From the NCBI GenBank assembly GCA_018666235.1, contig JABJAB010000066.1:1-64000 (forward strand): a DNA stretch of 64,000 nt, written 5' to 3'. The DNA is from Ilumatobacter sp. (GTDB lineage Bacteria > Actinomycetota > Acidimicrobiia > Acidimicrobiales > Ilumatobacteraceae). This document shows positions 47,262 through 55,565 of this stretch, piece after piece (the first letter of the stretch is position 1; every line of letters starts with the position of its first letter). The position numbers and the translations under genes are program-made. The notes under the pieces were generated by a model that worked only from the letters and a program-made list of their open reading frames with translations, did not search any database and had not been told where the DNA came from.

Positions 47262-48167
47262 TCAGTGCTCGACGGGTTTGCCATTCATGCCAGTGCGGCC
47301 ACGGGCATCAGCGAGCAAGGACTGGACGATCTCGCCAAGTGCCTCTGGATCGTCGACCGGAGCCGTGCTCGGACCGCGTACCCAACCTTCGGCGACCGCG
47401 AGAAACTCGCCGGACGCCTCGAACACTCGACCGGTGACGCCAGCGGCTTCGTCGGAAACGAGCCACGTGACGATCGGTGCAATCCACTTCGGCGACCGTG
47501 CCTCGGCCTCATCCGGCGTCTCCGGGGCTGGGCCGAGATCTTCGGTCATCCGCGTCAGCGCGACGGGCGCCACCGCGTTGACCGTGACGCCATAGCGAGC
47601 GAGTTCCATGGCCGTGATCTGTGTGAACGAGGCGATACCAGCCTTTGCCGCGCCGTAGTTCGACTGGCCGACATTGCCGTAGATGCCCGACACCGAAGTG
47701 GTGTTGATGATGCGACCGGCCACCTCGTCGCCTGCCTTCGACCGTTCGCGCCAGTACGCAGCTGCGTGACGAGCGGGAGCAAAGGTTCCCTTGAGGTGCA
47801 CGTTGATGACGGCGTCCCACTCATCCTCGGTCATGTTGGCAAGCATGCGGTCGCGCAGAATCCCGGCGTTGTTGACCACTGCGTCGAGACCTCCAAAGGT
47901 CTCGATTGCGGTCTCAACCATCCGCTGTGCACCGTCCCAGTCGGCGACGTTGTCGGCATTGACGACCGCCTCGCCACCGCCGGCCACGATCTCGTCGACG
48001 ACTTGCTGGGCAGGAGAAACATCGTCGCCGGTCCCGTCCCGTGCGCCACCCAGGTCGTTGACGACAACCTTCGCACCGTGCCGCGCAAGGCTCAGCGCAT
48101 GCTCTCGCCCAATACCCCGGCCTGCACCGGTGACGATTGCGATCTTGCCTTCACAGAGTCGTGCCAT
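47262..48167 (-). CDS. SDR-family (3R)-hydroxyacyl-CoA dehydrogenase-like protein
   Basis: 301 residues. Rossmann fold with IAIVTGAGRGIGREHALSLARHGAKVVVNDLGG, the D-L-G-G turn typical of MFE-2-type dehydrogenases. NNAGILRDRML (NNAG motif), the catalytic tetrad residues in NTTSVSGIYGNVGQSNYGAAKAGI (Ser, Tyr, Lys), and MELARYGVTVNAVAPVALTRM. The C-terminal part matches MFE-2-like SDRs closely. Likely NAD-dependent and paired with the MaoC hydratase 71 bases downstream, giving two steps of fatty-acid or steroid side-chain beta-oxidation. The 31-bp repeat lies between the two. Confidence 0.9.
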   Translation of the reverse strand: MARLCEGKIAIVTGAGRGIGREHALSLARHGAKVVVNDLGGARDGTGDDVSPAQQVVDEIVAGGGEAVVNADNVADWDGAQRMVETAIETFGGLDAVVNNAGILRDRMLANMTEDEWDAVINVHLKGTFAPARHAAAYWRERSKAGDEVAGRIINTTSVSGIYGNVGQSNYGAAKAGIASFTQITAMELARYGVTVNAVAPVALTRMTEDLGPAPETPDEAEARSPKWIAPIVTWLVSDEAAGVTGRVFEASGEFLAVAEGWVRGPSTAPVDDPEALGEIVQSLLADARGRTGMNGKPVEH

Positions 48168-48235
48168 TCCCCCAACGTACGAACATGAACGCGAGCGGCC
48201 CGAACCGGACTGTCTCTTTCCCGGTCAGCGACGGT

Positions 48236-49570
48236 TCAGAGCGTGGCGCCGGGCCGTTTGAGAAAGTCTCGGTGCCAGCGGCTGGGCGTCAGCACGACCG
48301 CCCGCGGTTCATCTTCGAACATCCACCGTGCGAAGTTGCGTTGGCCCCAGGCCCCACTCGCTGCAACCACTCGGATTGCTCCGCGGGCGCCCCATGGCTT
48401 CGCCAGCACCTTGCCGAGGGCGAGTGACATCTTGTGGTCGGCGCGTAGATGGTGCTGAACTTCGCGTTCGTAGATGCCCGCGGCTACCTCTGGCTGCATC
48501 GCACCCCCTGCGATGATCGCCTCGGCCGCCAGTCGACCGGTGAGCAGCGCCTGTCCGATGCCTTCGCCGGTCATCACATCGGTCGCCATGGCAGCGTCTC
48601 CGGTGAGAATGACGCGACCGCAAGCGAGCACCGCCTCATCGATCCGCGCAGGAATCGGCCACGCCGTGTGCCGGTCCTCCAGCTCGAAGCCGACACCGAG
48701 CGCCTCGACCACGTGGGGCCGCTTGAGTAGATCGAGCCACAGTGCCTTCATGTCCTTGGTTTTGCGAACGCCGTCGCGCAGCACTCCGAAACCGATGTTC
48801 ACCCGGCCGTTCGGAAGGGGAAACGACCACGCATAGCCGGGCAACAGATCTTCCTCGAACCAGACGTGCAGCTGAGTCGACGCTGTCCCGGTCACGCCGC
48901 TGGCGTACTGCCGAAATCCATGCCACTCGCCCAGATATCCGGATTCGTTCAGCCCAAGCGACTTGCGAACTGGACTCCACATTCCATCGGCGGCGATGAC
49001 GTACCGGGCTCGGATGCTCAGGCCATCGGCGGCGACAACCACATGGTCGTCGTGCTGTTCGATCGATCTGAAGGCGACGCCATCGCGCACCTCAACACCC
49101 GCATTGCGGGCAAGCTCAACGAGCGCGTTGTCCAGCTGTCGCCGCGGCGCCACCGCGGCGTATCGCCCGGGACCAGTGAGGGGGACCTCGACCGAGCGGC
49201 CAGACGGGGACCGCAACGATGCGCCTGCGACGTCGAACCAGTCGACGACAGAAGCGGGATCGAAGTCGAGATGTTCGAGTTCGCGCAACGCCAGTGTGGT
49301 CAGACCATCACCGCAGCACTTGTCTCGCGGGAACGTCGCCCGATCGATCAACACGACCGACCGACCCGACCGAGCGAGCTCGATAGCGGCAGCCGAACCC
49401 GCGGGCCCACCACCGACGATCAGGACATCTGTCGCAAGATTCGCGGTGTCGGCCGTGCTGGTCACAGCGGGCAGGATACGAGCGGTCGAGCGAGTCGTGC
49501 GTGACCGTGCATCGCCAGCAACGCACTCTTCCACCTCGACAGCCACTCGCCCGGCCGCCGCGGACGACAC
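48236..49570 (-). CDS. Geranylgeranyl-reductase-family FAD-dependent oxidoreductase
   Basis: 444 residues if it starts at the GTG at 49570; a GTG at 49465 gives 409 and removes a Ser/Arg-rich extension. DVLIVGGGPAGSAAAIELARSGRSVVLIDRATFPRDKCCGDGL is the FAD-binding GxGPAGxxxA with the family's K-x-C-G-x-G block. YVIAADGMWSPVRKSLG is the second conserved motif, and RVILTGDAAMATDVMTGEGIGQALLTGRLAAEAI the third GDA motif. Members reduce isoprenoid or menaquinone side chains. A menaquinone reductase (MenJ-like) would fit an actinobacterium but is not shown. Starts 7 bases after the small acidic gene upstream. Confidence 0.85.
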   Translation of the reverse strand: MSSAAAGRVAVEVEECVAGDARSRTTRSTARILPAVTSTADTANLATDVLIVGGGPAGSAAAIELARSGRSVVLIDRATFPRDKCCGDGLTTLALRELEHLDFDPASVVDWFDVAGASLRSPSGRSVEVPLTGPGRYAAVAPRRQLDNALVELARNAGVEVRDGVAFRSIEQHDDHVVVAADGLSIRARYVIAADGMWSPVRKSLGLNESGYLGEWHGFRQYASGVTGTASTQLHVWFEEDLLPGYAWSFPLPNGRVNIGFGVLRDGVRKTKDMKALWLDLLKRPHVVEALGVGFELEDRHTAWPIPARIDEAVLACGRVILTGDAAMATDVMTGEGIGQALLTGRLAAEAIIAGGAMQPEVAAGIYEREVQHHLRADHKMSLALGKVLAKPWGARGAIRVVAASGAWGQRNFARWMFEDEPRAVVLTPSRWHRDFLKRPGATL

Positions 49571-49576
49571 ACCGAC

Positions 49577-49927
49577 TCAGGTCCCCGGCGAGTCATCGGT
49601 GCCGCCGGGTGGCGGTGCCCACACGTCGACACCTCCCACAGTCACTTCGATGCCGTCAGTGTCGATGTCGCCGGGCTCATCCGGACTTTCTGCCACTTCG
49701 ACGATGTCCGCGTCGAGGGGTGGCCCCTCGTAGATCTCCTGGACAGCGAACATTGCACCGGCCATCGCCGCTCCTGCGATGCCACCCTTGCGGCGCCCTG
49801 CTTCGATCGCTGACAGCTTCAACGTTGCGGCGCGCTCCGCTCGCTCGGCACGTTCTTCGCGTTCAAACGCGACCGCATCGAAATGATCATCGACGGACAC
49901 CACACCATCCATGTTGCTCTCCGTCAT
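49577..49927 (-). CDS. Small acidic hypothetical protein
   Basis: 116 residues from the ATG at 49927 (MTESNMDGVVSVDDHF); longer frames would overlap the divergent MoxR gene. A charged helix of repeated Arg/Glu (FEREERAERAERAATLKLSAIEAGRRKGG) leads to a short hydrophobic patch (AGAAMAGAMFAVQEIYEG), probably too short for a membrane helix. The C-terminal half is strongly acidic (Asp/Glu/Pro), ending PPPGGTDDSPGT. I do not recognise a family. It lies in the same direction as, and 6 bases before, the geranylgeranyl-reductase-type gene, so the two may share a message. Confidence 0.65.
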   Translation of the reverse strand: MTESNMDGVVSVDDHFDAVAFEREERAERAERAATLKLSAIEAGRRKGGIAGAAMAGAMFAVQEIYEGPPLDADIVEVAESPDEPGDIDTDGIEVTVGGVDVWAPPPGGTDDSPGT

Positions 49928-50006
49928 GTGTTCAACGTAGCCGCGGAGAAAGCCGACGGGCAGGCGACCGAACTGACGCCTCGGTGCCGGGTAGTTTGCT
50001 CTTCGA

Positions 50007-51098
50007 ATGAGCGACTCCGAAATGGCGGACCAATTGAGTTCGGGACCTCCCGCCGCCGAACAGACGAACCCGACCGGCGCCAACGGTATGCCGATGAACG
50101 ATCTGGCCACGGCTGAGACGTTCGAGAAGATCTTCTTCGAACTGCGCAAGGTGATCGTCGGCCAATCGCGACTCCTCGAGCGACTCCTCGTCGGCGTCCT
50201 GTGCCGCGGCCACTGTCTCCTGGAATCAGTTCCAGGTCTGGCGAAGACGTTGGCCGCAGAAACGTTGGCCAACGTCGTCGGCGGATCGTTCGCCCGCATC
50301 CAGTTCACCCCCGATCTCCTGCCGTCCGACATTGTCGGCACACGGATCTACCGAGCAGGTTCGGAGACCTTCGACGTCGAGCTCGGCCCGGTCTTCGTCA
50401 ACTTCTTGCTGACTGACGAGATCAACCGAGCACCAGCCAAGGTCCAATCAGCGTTGCTCGAGGTGATGGCCGAACAGCAGGTCACCATTGGCGGCATCAC
50501 GCACCCGGTCGAGCCACCGTTCTTCGTCGTCGCCACGCAGAACCCAATCGAGTCCGAGGGCGTGTACCAACTCCCCGACGCGCAGCGCGATCGCTTCATG
50601 ATGAAGATCGTCCTTGACCACCCGACCGCTGACGAAGAGATGACCATCCTCGACCGAATGGCCGTTGCTTCAGCCGCTCCGAGACCCAACCAGGTCATTA
50701 CCCTCCACGAACTCATCGCGTTGCAGGCACGCGCCGACGAAGTGTTCGTCGATCGGTCCGTGATGCAGTACGCCGTCGATGTCGTGCAGTGCACTCGATA
50801 CCCGGACCGCTACAACCTCGCCGACCTTGGATCAGTGATCGGTCTCGGCGCAAGCCCACGCGCCTCGCTCAATCTCGTCAAAGGTGCTCGGGCGATGGCG
50901 ATGCTTCGTGGACGCACCTACGCCACACCCCAAGACGTCTTTGACTTGGCACCGGAGATCCTCCGCCACCGCTTACTCCTGACCTACGACGCACTTGCTC
51001 GCGACATCACCCCCGATCACATCATCCAGCGCATTCTCGCCACGGTGCCGGCCAACTGGGTCTCGCCCAAGCCGAACGACGTCTTCGGCCGGAGCTGA
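50007..51098 (+). CDS. MoxR-type AAA+ ATPase
   Basis: 363 residues. Chaperone-like ATPase usually working with DUF58 and VWA partners. EKIFFELRKVIVGQSRLLERLLVGVLCRGHCLLESVPGLAKTLAAETLA contains Walker A (here SVPGLAKT rather than GxPGxGKT); Walker B is VFVNFLLTDEINRAP, then FVVATQNPIESEGVYQLPDAQRDRFMMK with the sensor and arginine finger. The C-terminal helical lid (LGASPRASLNLVKGARAMAML) is typical of MoxR. The long N-terminal tail (1-45) varies and is poorly conserved. First of three overlapping or adjacent genes. Confidence 0.93.
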   Translation: MSDSEMADQLSSGPPAAEQTNPTGANGMPMNDLATAETFEKIFFELRKVIVGQSRLLERLLVGVLCRGHCLLESVPGLAKTLAAETLANVVGGSFARIQFTPDLLPSDIVGTRIYRAGSETFDVELGPVFVNFLLTDEINRAPAKVQSALLEVMAEQQVTIGGITHPVEPPFFVVATQNPIESEGVYQLPDAQRDRFMMKIVLDHPTADEEMTILDRMAVASAAPRPNQVITLHELIALQARADEVFVDRSVMQYAVDVVQCTRYPDRYNLADLGSVIGLGASPRASLNLVKGARAMAMLRGRTYATPQDVFDLAPEILRHRLLLTYDALARDITPDHIIQRILATVPANWVSPKPNDVFGRS

Positions 51099-51100
51099 CG

Positions 51101-52066
51101 TTGGCTGATCGTCCCGTCGACCGCCACGACTCGCCCGCGCGGCCGACGCATTGGGCGCAAGGGCCGCCGACCGACACGGTCACCGAGCTCCTCCGTACGC
51201 TTGAGCTCACGATCAGCCGCCGACTCGACGGCGTGCTGCACGGCAACTATCAAGGACTCACCCCGGGTCACGGATCCGAACCCGGAGAGTCACGTCCCTA
51301 CGCTCCAGGAGATGACGTCCGCCGGATCGACTGGAACGTCACGGCGCGAACGCAAGAGACCTACATCCGCGAGCAAATCGCTGACCACGACCTCACGGCG
51401 TGGCTCGTCGTCGACGCGTCCGCAACGATGCAGTTCGGCACCGTCACCAACACCAAGGCCCAGACCGCGTTGGCAGCGACCGCAGCCGTGGGATTTCTCA
51501 CTGCCCGGAATCAGAACCGAGTCGGCGCGGTGATGGTGGCGGGCCCAGACATCCACGTGGTTCCGCCCCGTTCCGGCAAGAACCAGATCCGCGCCATCCT
51601 CTCGACGCTCGCCGCGCCCCCGGTTTCTGACGGCCACGGAAAGGCCGACCTGGCGGGTGCGCTTGACCGCGTCGGGGCGCTGGCGAAACGCCAAGGGTTT
51701 GTCGCAGTCATCTCCGACTTCGCCGGATCAGATTGGACAAAAGCGCTCGGCCGATTGAGTCTGCGTCACGATCTGCTCGTGATCACGGTCCATGACCCGC
51801 GTGAATACGACGTCCCACCCATCGGTCTGGTCCAGATGACCGACCCGGCGTCGGGGCGCACTCGCGAAGTACGAGTGACGGAGTCGGTACAGCGCAAGTT
51901 CATCACCATTGCCGCCGAACAACGAACCACACGCCTCGATGAATTGGGTCGGACCGGTGCGGACACAATCGAGCTGACCACTGACGGAGACTGGCTCGGC
52001 AGCGTCGTCGCTCACGTTCAACGTCGTCGCACCCAGGCAGTCCGCGGCGGAGTGCTCACGCGATGA
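51101..52066 (+). CDS. DUF58 protein
   Basis: 321 residues, TTG or GTG-type start at 51101, two bases after the MoxR stop. Core motif EPGESRPYAPGDDVRRIDWNVTARTQETYIREQIADHD is the conserved DUF58 signature (R-x-Y-x-x-G-D-x-R-x-I-D-W). The first third has no membrane segments, unlike some DUF58 proteins, so it is likely cytosolic. A VWA-like fold follows (WLVVDASATMQFGT). Partner of MoxR in the BatA/BatD-type or aerotolerance-like system. It overlaps the next gene by 4 bases. Confidence 0.9.
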   Translation: MADRPVDRHDSPARPTHWAQGPPTDTVTELLRTLELTISRRLDGVLHGNYQGLTPGHGSEPGESRPYAPGDDVRRIDWNVTARTQETYIREQIADHDLTAWLVVDASATMQFGTVTNTKAQTALAATAAVGFLTARNQNRVGAVMVAGPDIHVVPPRSGKNQIRAILSTLAAPPVSDGHGKADLAGALDRVGALAKRQGFVAVISDFAGSDWTKALGRLSLRHDLLVITVHDPREYDVPPIGLVQMTDPASGRTREVRVTESVQRKFITIAAEQRTTRLDELGRTGADTIELTTDGDWLGSVVAHVQRRRTQAVRGGVLTR

Positions 52067-53064
52067 GTCGTGACTTTCTCGAACCTGGCCGACTGTGGCT
52101 GCTGCTCATTGTCGCCGCGCTGGCGGTCCTCTACGTGGTGGTGCTGCGCTGGCGCAGCACGGCTTCCATCCGCTTTACGCAAATGGATCTCCTCGACGAG
52201 ATCGCGCCCGAGCGCCCGAACTGGCGACGCCATCTCGTCGCTGTGCTCCAGCTCGTCGGGCTGGCAGCAGCGGTCATCGCCATCGCCCGCCCCGTCGATC
52301 GCGCCACCGAGCGAACCAAGAGCGAAGGAAGAATTCTTGTCGCCTTCGACGTGTCGCTCTCCATGGAGGCCGACGACGTCGATCCGAGTCGCTTCGAGTC
52401 CGCACGGGTTGCCGCAAGAGAGTTCATCGACGAGGTGGACAACAATGTCGAGGTCGGCCTGATCTCATTCTCAGGCGTCGTCGATGTGGCCGTCGATCCC
52501 ACGCTCGATCGCTCGGCACTTGACCGCGGCCTCGACCGCCTGGAACTCGATGAGTCAACGGCAATTGGAGACGCGCTGTCGGTATCGACTCGCCTCCTGG
52601 TCAACGCCACCGACGACGCCTCTGGCGATGAAGCTGCTGATCAGGACGACGACGTCGCTCCCGGTGTCATCGTGTTGCTCAGCGACGGCGAAACCACGGT
52701 CGGGCGCCTCACTTCCGAGGGAGCACAGGAGGCAGCGGACGCAGGAGTGCCCGTGTTCACCATCGCGTTCGGAACCGATGCAGGTGTCATCACTGACCCA
52801 GTCAGCGGCGACCGAGTTCCGGTGCCTGTCCGTCCCGCCGACCTCGAACTGGTGGCAGAGACCACGGGTGGCGCAGCGTTCGTGGCAGAAACCGGCGGTG
52901 AACTCGCCGCGGTGTACGACCAGATCCAGATGTCGCTCGGCGACACGCTGGGCGAAGAGATCGAGATCGTGAAGGAACTCACCTGGCGCTGGGCGCTGGG
53001 CGCGTTTCTCGTGCTTGCGCTCGCCTGGGCACTCAGCCTCTGGTGGCTACGCGGAATGGTCTGA
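52063..53064 (+). CDS. VWA-domain membrane protein (BatA-like)
   Basis: 333 residues. Two N-terminal membrane segments (LWLLLIVAALAVLYVVVL; HLVAVLQLVGLAAAVIAIARP), a von Willebrand A domain (about 85-275) with a metal-ion-dependent adhesion site DVSLSMEADDVDPSRF and later T in DESTAIGDALS and D in LLSDGETT, then a C-terminal membrane helix (ALGAFLVLALAWALSLWWL). This is the arrangement of BatA/aerotolerance proteins. Together with MoxR and DUF58 it forms a three-gene unit; the BatB/BatD homologues are not in the window. Convergent with the PPOX gene. Confidence 0.92.
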   Translation: MSRDFLEPGRLWLLLIVAALAVLYVVVLRWRSTASIRFTQMDLLDEIAPERPNWRRHLVAVLQLVGLAAAVIAIARPVDRATERTKSEGRILVAFDVSLSMEADDVDPSRFESARVAAREFIDEVDNNVEVGLISFSGVVDVAVDPTLDRSALDRGLDRLELDESTAIGDALSVSTRLLVNATDDASGDEAADQDDDVAPGVIVLLSDGETTVGRLTSEGAQEAADAGVPVFTIAFGTDAGVITDPVSGDRVPVPVRPADLELVAETTGGAAFVAETGGELAAVYDQIQMSLGDTLGEEIEIVKELTWRWALGAFLVLALAWALSLWWLRGMV

Positions 53065-53085
53065 CTCGCACCCCACCGGGGACGT

Positions 53086-53508
53086 TCACATCACCTTGCC
53101 GTAGTCGACCGTGAGCCACTGTTCCGGGCGGAGTCGGACGACGACTGACTCCGCATTCGGCGGATTTTTCCCTGCGTACCAGGCACCCATTTCCGGTCCG
53201 AGATAGTGGATCGCCAGTTCGGCGACATCGAGATCTTCGTGGTTCACGGTGACCGGCCCTTCGACCATCACGTACTGGTAGGGCAGCGACTCCTGCTGAG
53301 CGGTGAGCGTCGCCCTCCCGCGCTTGCGGAGCAGGTCCGCTTTCAGCGATGTCCCATTCATCGAGAGGATCACGTCGCCATCTCGGTACAGGTACCAGAT
53401 CGGCAGCGCGAGTGGGCCTTTGCCCTCGCGGGCAATCGACAACACCCCCACGTGTGTGTCAGCGAGGAATGCCTCGCGTTCCTCAACGGTCATGTCGGTG
53501 TCGGCCAT
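53086..53508 (-). CDS. Pyridoxamine-5'-phosphate-oxidase-like flavin/F420-binding protein
   Basis: 140 residues. A split-barrel fold (PNPOx-like): MTVEEREAFLADTHVGVLSIAREGKGPLALPIWYLYRDGDVILSMNGTSLKADLLRKRGRATLTAQQESLPYQYVMVEGPVTV has the usual strands and the G-x-P-x-x-x-x-W-Y block. FMN or F420 binds these proteins. Actinobacterial members of this size often use F420, and the F420-type LLM oxidoreductase lies 40 bases upstream in the same direction, supporting that reading. Function otherwise unknown. Confidence 0.8.
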   Translation of the reverse strand: MADTDMTVEEREAFLADTHVGVLSIAREGKGPLALPIWYLYRDGDVILSMNGTSLKADLLRKRGRATLTAQQESLPYQYVMVEGPVTVNHEDLDVAELAIHYLGPEMGAWYAGKNPPNAESVVVRLRPEQWLTVDYGKVM

Positions 53509-53547
53509 GTATCGCTCCGCGTCGTCGTGATGATGTTGTTGCGCCGG

Positions 53548-54594
53548 TCAGTCGAGCAGTTCTTTGAGCTGCTCGATCGTGGCCGTGGCGTCGGCCCCGA
53601 CCGGGTTCACCGACAGATGAGTCACGCCAGCTTCCTTGTACGCAGCGATGCGTTCTTTCACGTAACTGGCAGGGCCGACGAGGTTGGTGTTGGCGAGCAT
53701 CTCGGCGGGCACCAACGATGCTGCCTTGTCCTTCTCACCGGACAGGTAGTTGTCCTGAATGCCGATCGCTTCGTCCACATAGCCGTACTTCTGCATGATC
53801 GTGTTGTAGAAGTTCTTGTCGCGTGCGCCCATGCCGCCGACGTAGAGCGCCACGCTCGGGCGCGCCATGTCGAGAACGGCGTTGGCCTTGTCTCCGACGA
53901 GGTCCTCACCGATTGCCACCATGCCACCAGCGGAGATCTGGACCGGACCCAGCGACGGGTCACGCTTGGCGGTTCCCTTCTTCAGCTCCTCGCCCCAGAC
54001 GTTATGGAACTTCTCGGGGTCGAAGAAGATCGGCAGCCACCCGTCGGCGTGCTCGGCGGTGGCCGTGACCGACAGGCCCATCAGGCTGGCCCAGAAGATC
54101 GGGACATGCTCGCGCACGGGATGGTTGATGAGCTTGAGCGGCTTGCCGAGGCCCGTGCCTTGACCGGCGGGCAGCGGCACCTGCACCGTCGGTCCGTCGT
54201 AGACGACCTTCTCACGCTTGGTGACCATCCGGCACACGTTGATGTAGTCGCGGATGCGCGGCATTGGCTTTTCGTACGGAACGCCGTGGAAGCCCTCGAC
54301 CACCTGCGGGCCCGAGGCACCGAGGCCGAGCACGAACCGACCGCTCGACACGAAGTCAAGTCCCGCAGCCGTCTGGCCCATGCACGTCGCCGTTCGCGAG
54401 TAGACGTTGAGAATGCCGGCACCGATTTCGATCGTGTCGGTCTTGGCTGCCAGATAACCCATCTGCGAGACCGAGTCGAAGCTGTACGCCTCAGGCACCC
54501 ACACGATGTCGAGGCCGGCCTTCTCGAGTTCCTGAACCTTGGCGACGTCGGCGTGGAAATCACCCGAGTAGCTGATCTGCATGGAGAGCTTCAT
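53548..54594 (-). CDS. LLM-class F420-dependent oxidoreductase
   Basis: 348 residues from the ATG at 54594 (MKLSMQISYSGDF). Luciferase-like TIM barrel: ADVAKVQELEKAGLDIVWVPEAYSFDSVSQMGYLAAKTDTIEIGAGILNVYSRT, then MGQTAAGLDFVSSGRFVLGLGASGPQVVEGFHG. Members of this actinobacterial class use F420 as hydride carrier rather than FMN. KPLKLINHPVREHVPIFWASLMG and the C-terminal AAYKEAGVTHLSVNPVG are conserved. Substrate unknown. Followed by a PPOX-like gene 40 bases away. Confidence 0.88.
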   Translation of the reverse strand: MKLSMQISYSGDFHADVAKVQELEKAGLDIVWVPEAYSFDSVSQMGYLAAKTDTIEIGAGILNVYSRTATCMGQTAAGLDFVSSGRFVLGLGASGPQVVEGFHGVPYEKPMPRIRDYINVCRMVTKREKVVYDGPTVQVPLPAGQGTGLGKPLKLINHPVREHVPIFWASLMGLSVTATAEHADGWLPIFFDPEKFHNVWGEELKKGTAKRDPSLGPVQISAGGMVAIGEDLVGDKANAVLDMARPSVALYVGGMGARDKNFYNTIMQKYGYVDEAIGIQDNYLSGEKDKAASLVPAEMLANTNLVGPASYVKERIAAYKEAGVTHLSVNPVGADATATIEQLKELLD

Positions 54595-54645
54595 GGCGTC
54601 CGACGATAGGTGAACAGCCGCGCACCCGAACAATCAGCGCGTCAC

Positions 54646-54665
54646 AAATGGGGTCAACCCCTTTT
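54646..54665 (-). terminator. Small stem-loop after larE
   Basis: GGGGT (54650-54654) and ACCCC (54657-54661) with A- and T-rich flanks (AAAT/TTTT) form a short hairpin 11-30 bases beyond the larE stop on the minus strand. Small but plausible terminator. Confidence 0.35.
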
Positions 54666-54675
54666 CGTGGCGTTC

Positions 54676-55524
54676 TCAGCCGTTGAGGTTGCCGCTCCGA
54701 AAGCCTTCGAGGTCGAGCGTGACGTAGCGATAACCGGCAGCTTGGACGGCTGCGATCACCTCATTCCGACGAGCAACCACGCCGGCGAGGTCATCGAGTT
54801 CGACTTCGATCCGTGCCGTGTCGTCGTAGTGGCGCACTCGCACCTGTGCGAACCCAAGCCGGTGCAGCGCCGCTTCGGCTCGGTCGACACCGCTCAGAAT
54901 GCCCACGGACACCTCGGTGCCGTACGGGATGCGCGATGCGAGGCACGCGGCTGCCGGCTTGTCCCAGGTCCGTAGACCGAAGTGCTGCGATGCGGCTCGA
55001 ACGTCCGCTTTGGTGAAGCCCGCGTCGACGAGCGGAAACTGGGCACCGGCCTGTTCTGCTGCCTGTTGGCCAGGGCGGTGATCACCCAGATCGTCGACAT
55101 TCACACCCAGCACGACCGTGGCCTCGGCGATGTTGGCGATCGGCGTCACGACATCCATCAACTCGGCCTTGCAGTGGAAGCACCGGTCGGTGTCGTTGAG
55201 CCGGTATGCGGCGCGTTCCATCTCGTGGGTGACGACCGGCGTCCAACGCAGACCCCACTCTTCAGCAAGAAGTCGGCAGTCTTCGGCTTCATCGCCAGCA
55301 AGCGACGGCGACACGGCGGTGACGCAGTGCGTACCCTTCGTGCCGAGTGCACGCTGGGCAGCTGCTGCGAGAAACGCCGAGTCGGCTCCCCCGCTGAATG
55401 CCACGACGACGCTGCCGAGCTCACTCAACCGTGCGTCGAGCACAGCGATCTTGCTCGCGAGCTCTGGGTGCACCCCCACGAATTCCTCGAGCACCTCGGT
55501 CACGCCAGCAGTATGCCCCGTCAC
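54676..55524 (-). CDS. larE: ATP-dependent sacrificial sulfur transferase LarE
   Basis: 282 residues. LarE activates the pyridinium carboxylate of the nickel-pincer cofactor and donates its own cysteine sulfur, leaving dehydroalanine (in the one-cysteine type). PP-loop SGGADSAF (44-51), RCFHCKAELMDVV (114-126), LGVNVDDLGDHRPGQQAA and the sulfur-donor cysteine C194 in KPAAACLASRIPYGTEV are present. Lactate racemase partners larA, larB and larC are not in the window. A single cysteine at the donor site suggests the sacrificial rather than [4Fe-4S] type. Confidence 0.9.
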   Translation of the reverse strand: MTGHTAGVTEVLEEFVGVHPELASKIAVLDARLSELGSVVVAFSGGADSAFLAAAAQRALGTKGTHCVTAVSPSLAGDEAEDCRLLAEEWGLRWTPVVTHEMERAAYRLNDTDRCFHCKAELMDVVTPIANIAEATVVLGVNVDDLGDHRPGQQAAEQAGAQFPLVDAGFTKADVRAASQHFGLRTWDKPAAACLASRIPYGTEVSVGILSGVDRAEAALHRLGFAQVRVRHYDDTARIEVELDDLAGVVARRNEVIAAVQAAGYRYVTLDLEGFRSGNLNG

Positions 55525-55565
55525 CTGTCCAACAACCCGGTTCGATGGGAGGCGAGCGCCCGAGT

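Noticed and set aside
54641..54670. GGGGTCAACCCC near 54650 as a further member of the 31-bp repeat family
   Set aside because: Only the GGGGTC core is shared and the AGTTAC/GTAACT ends are missing. I list it only as a small hairpin.
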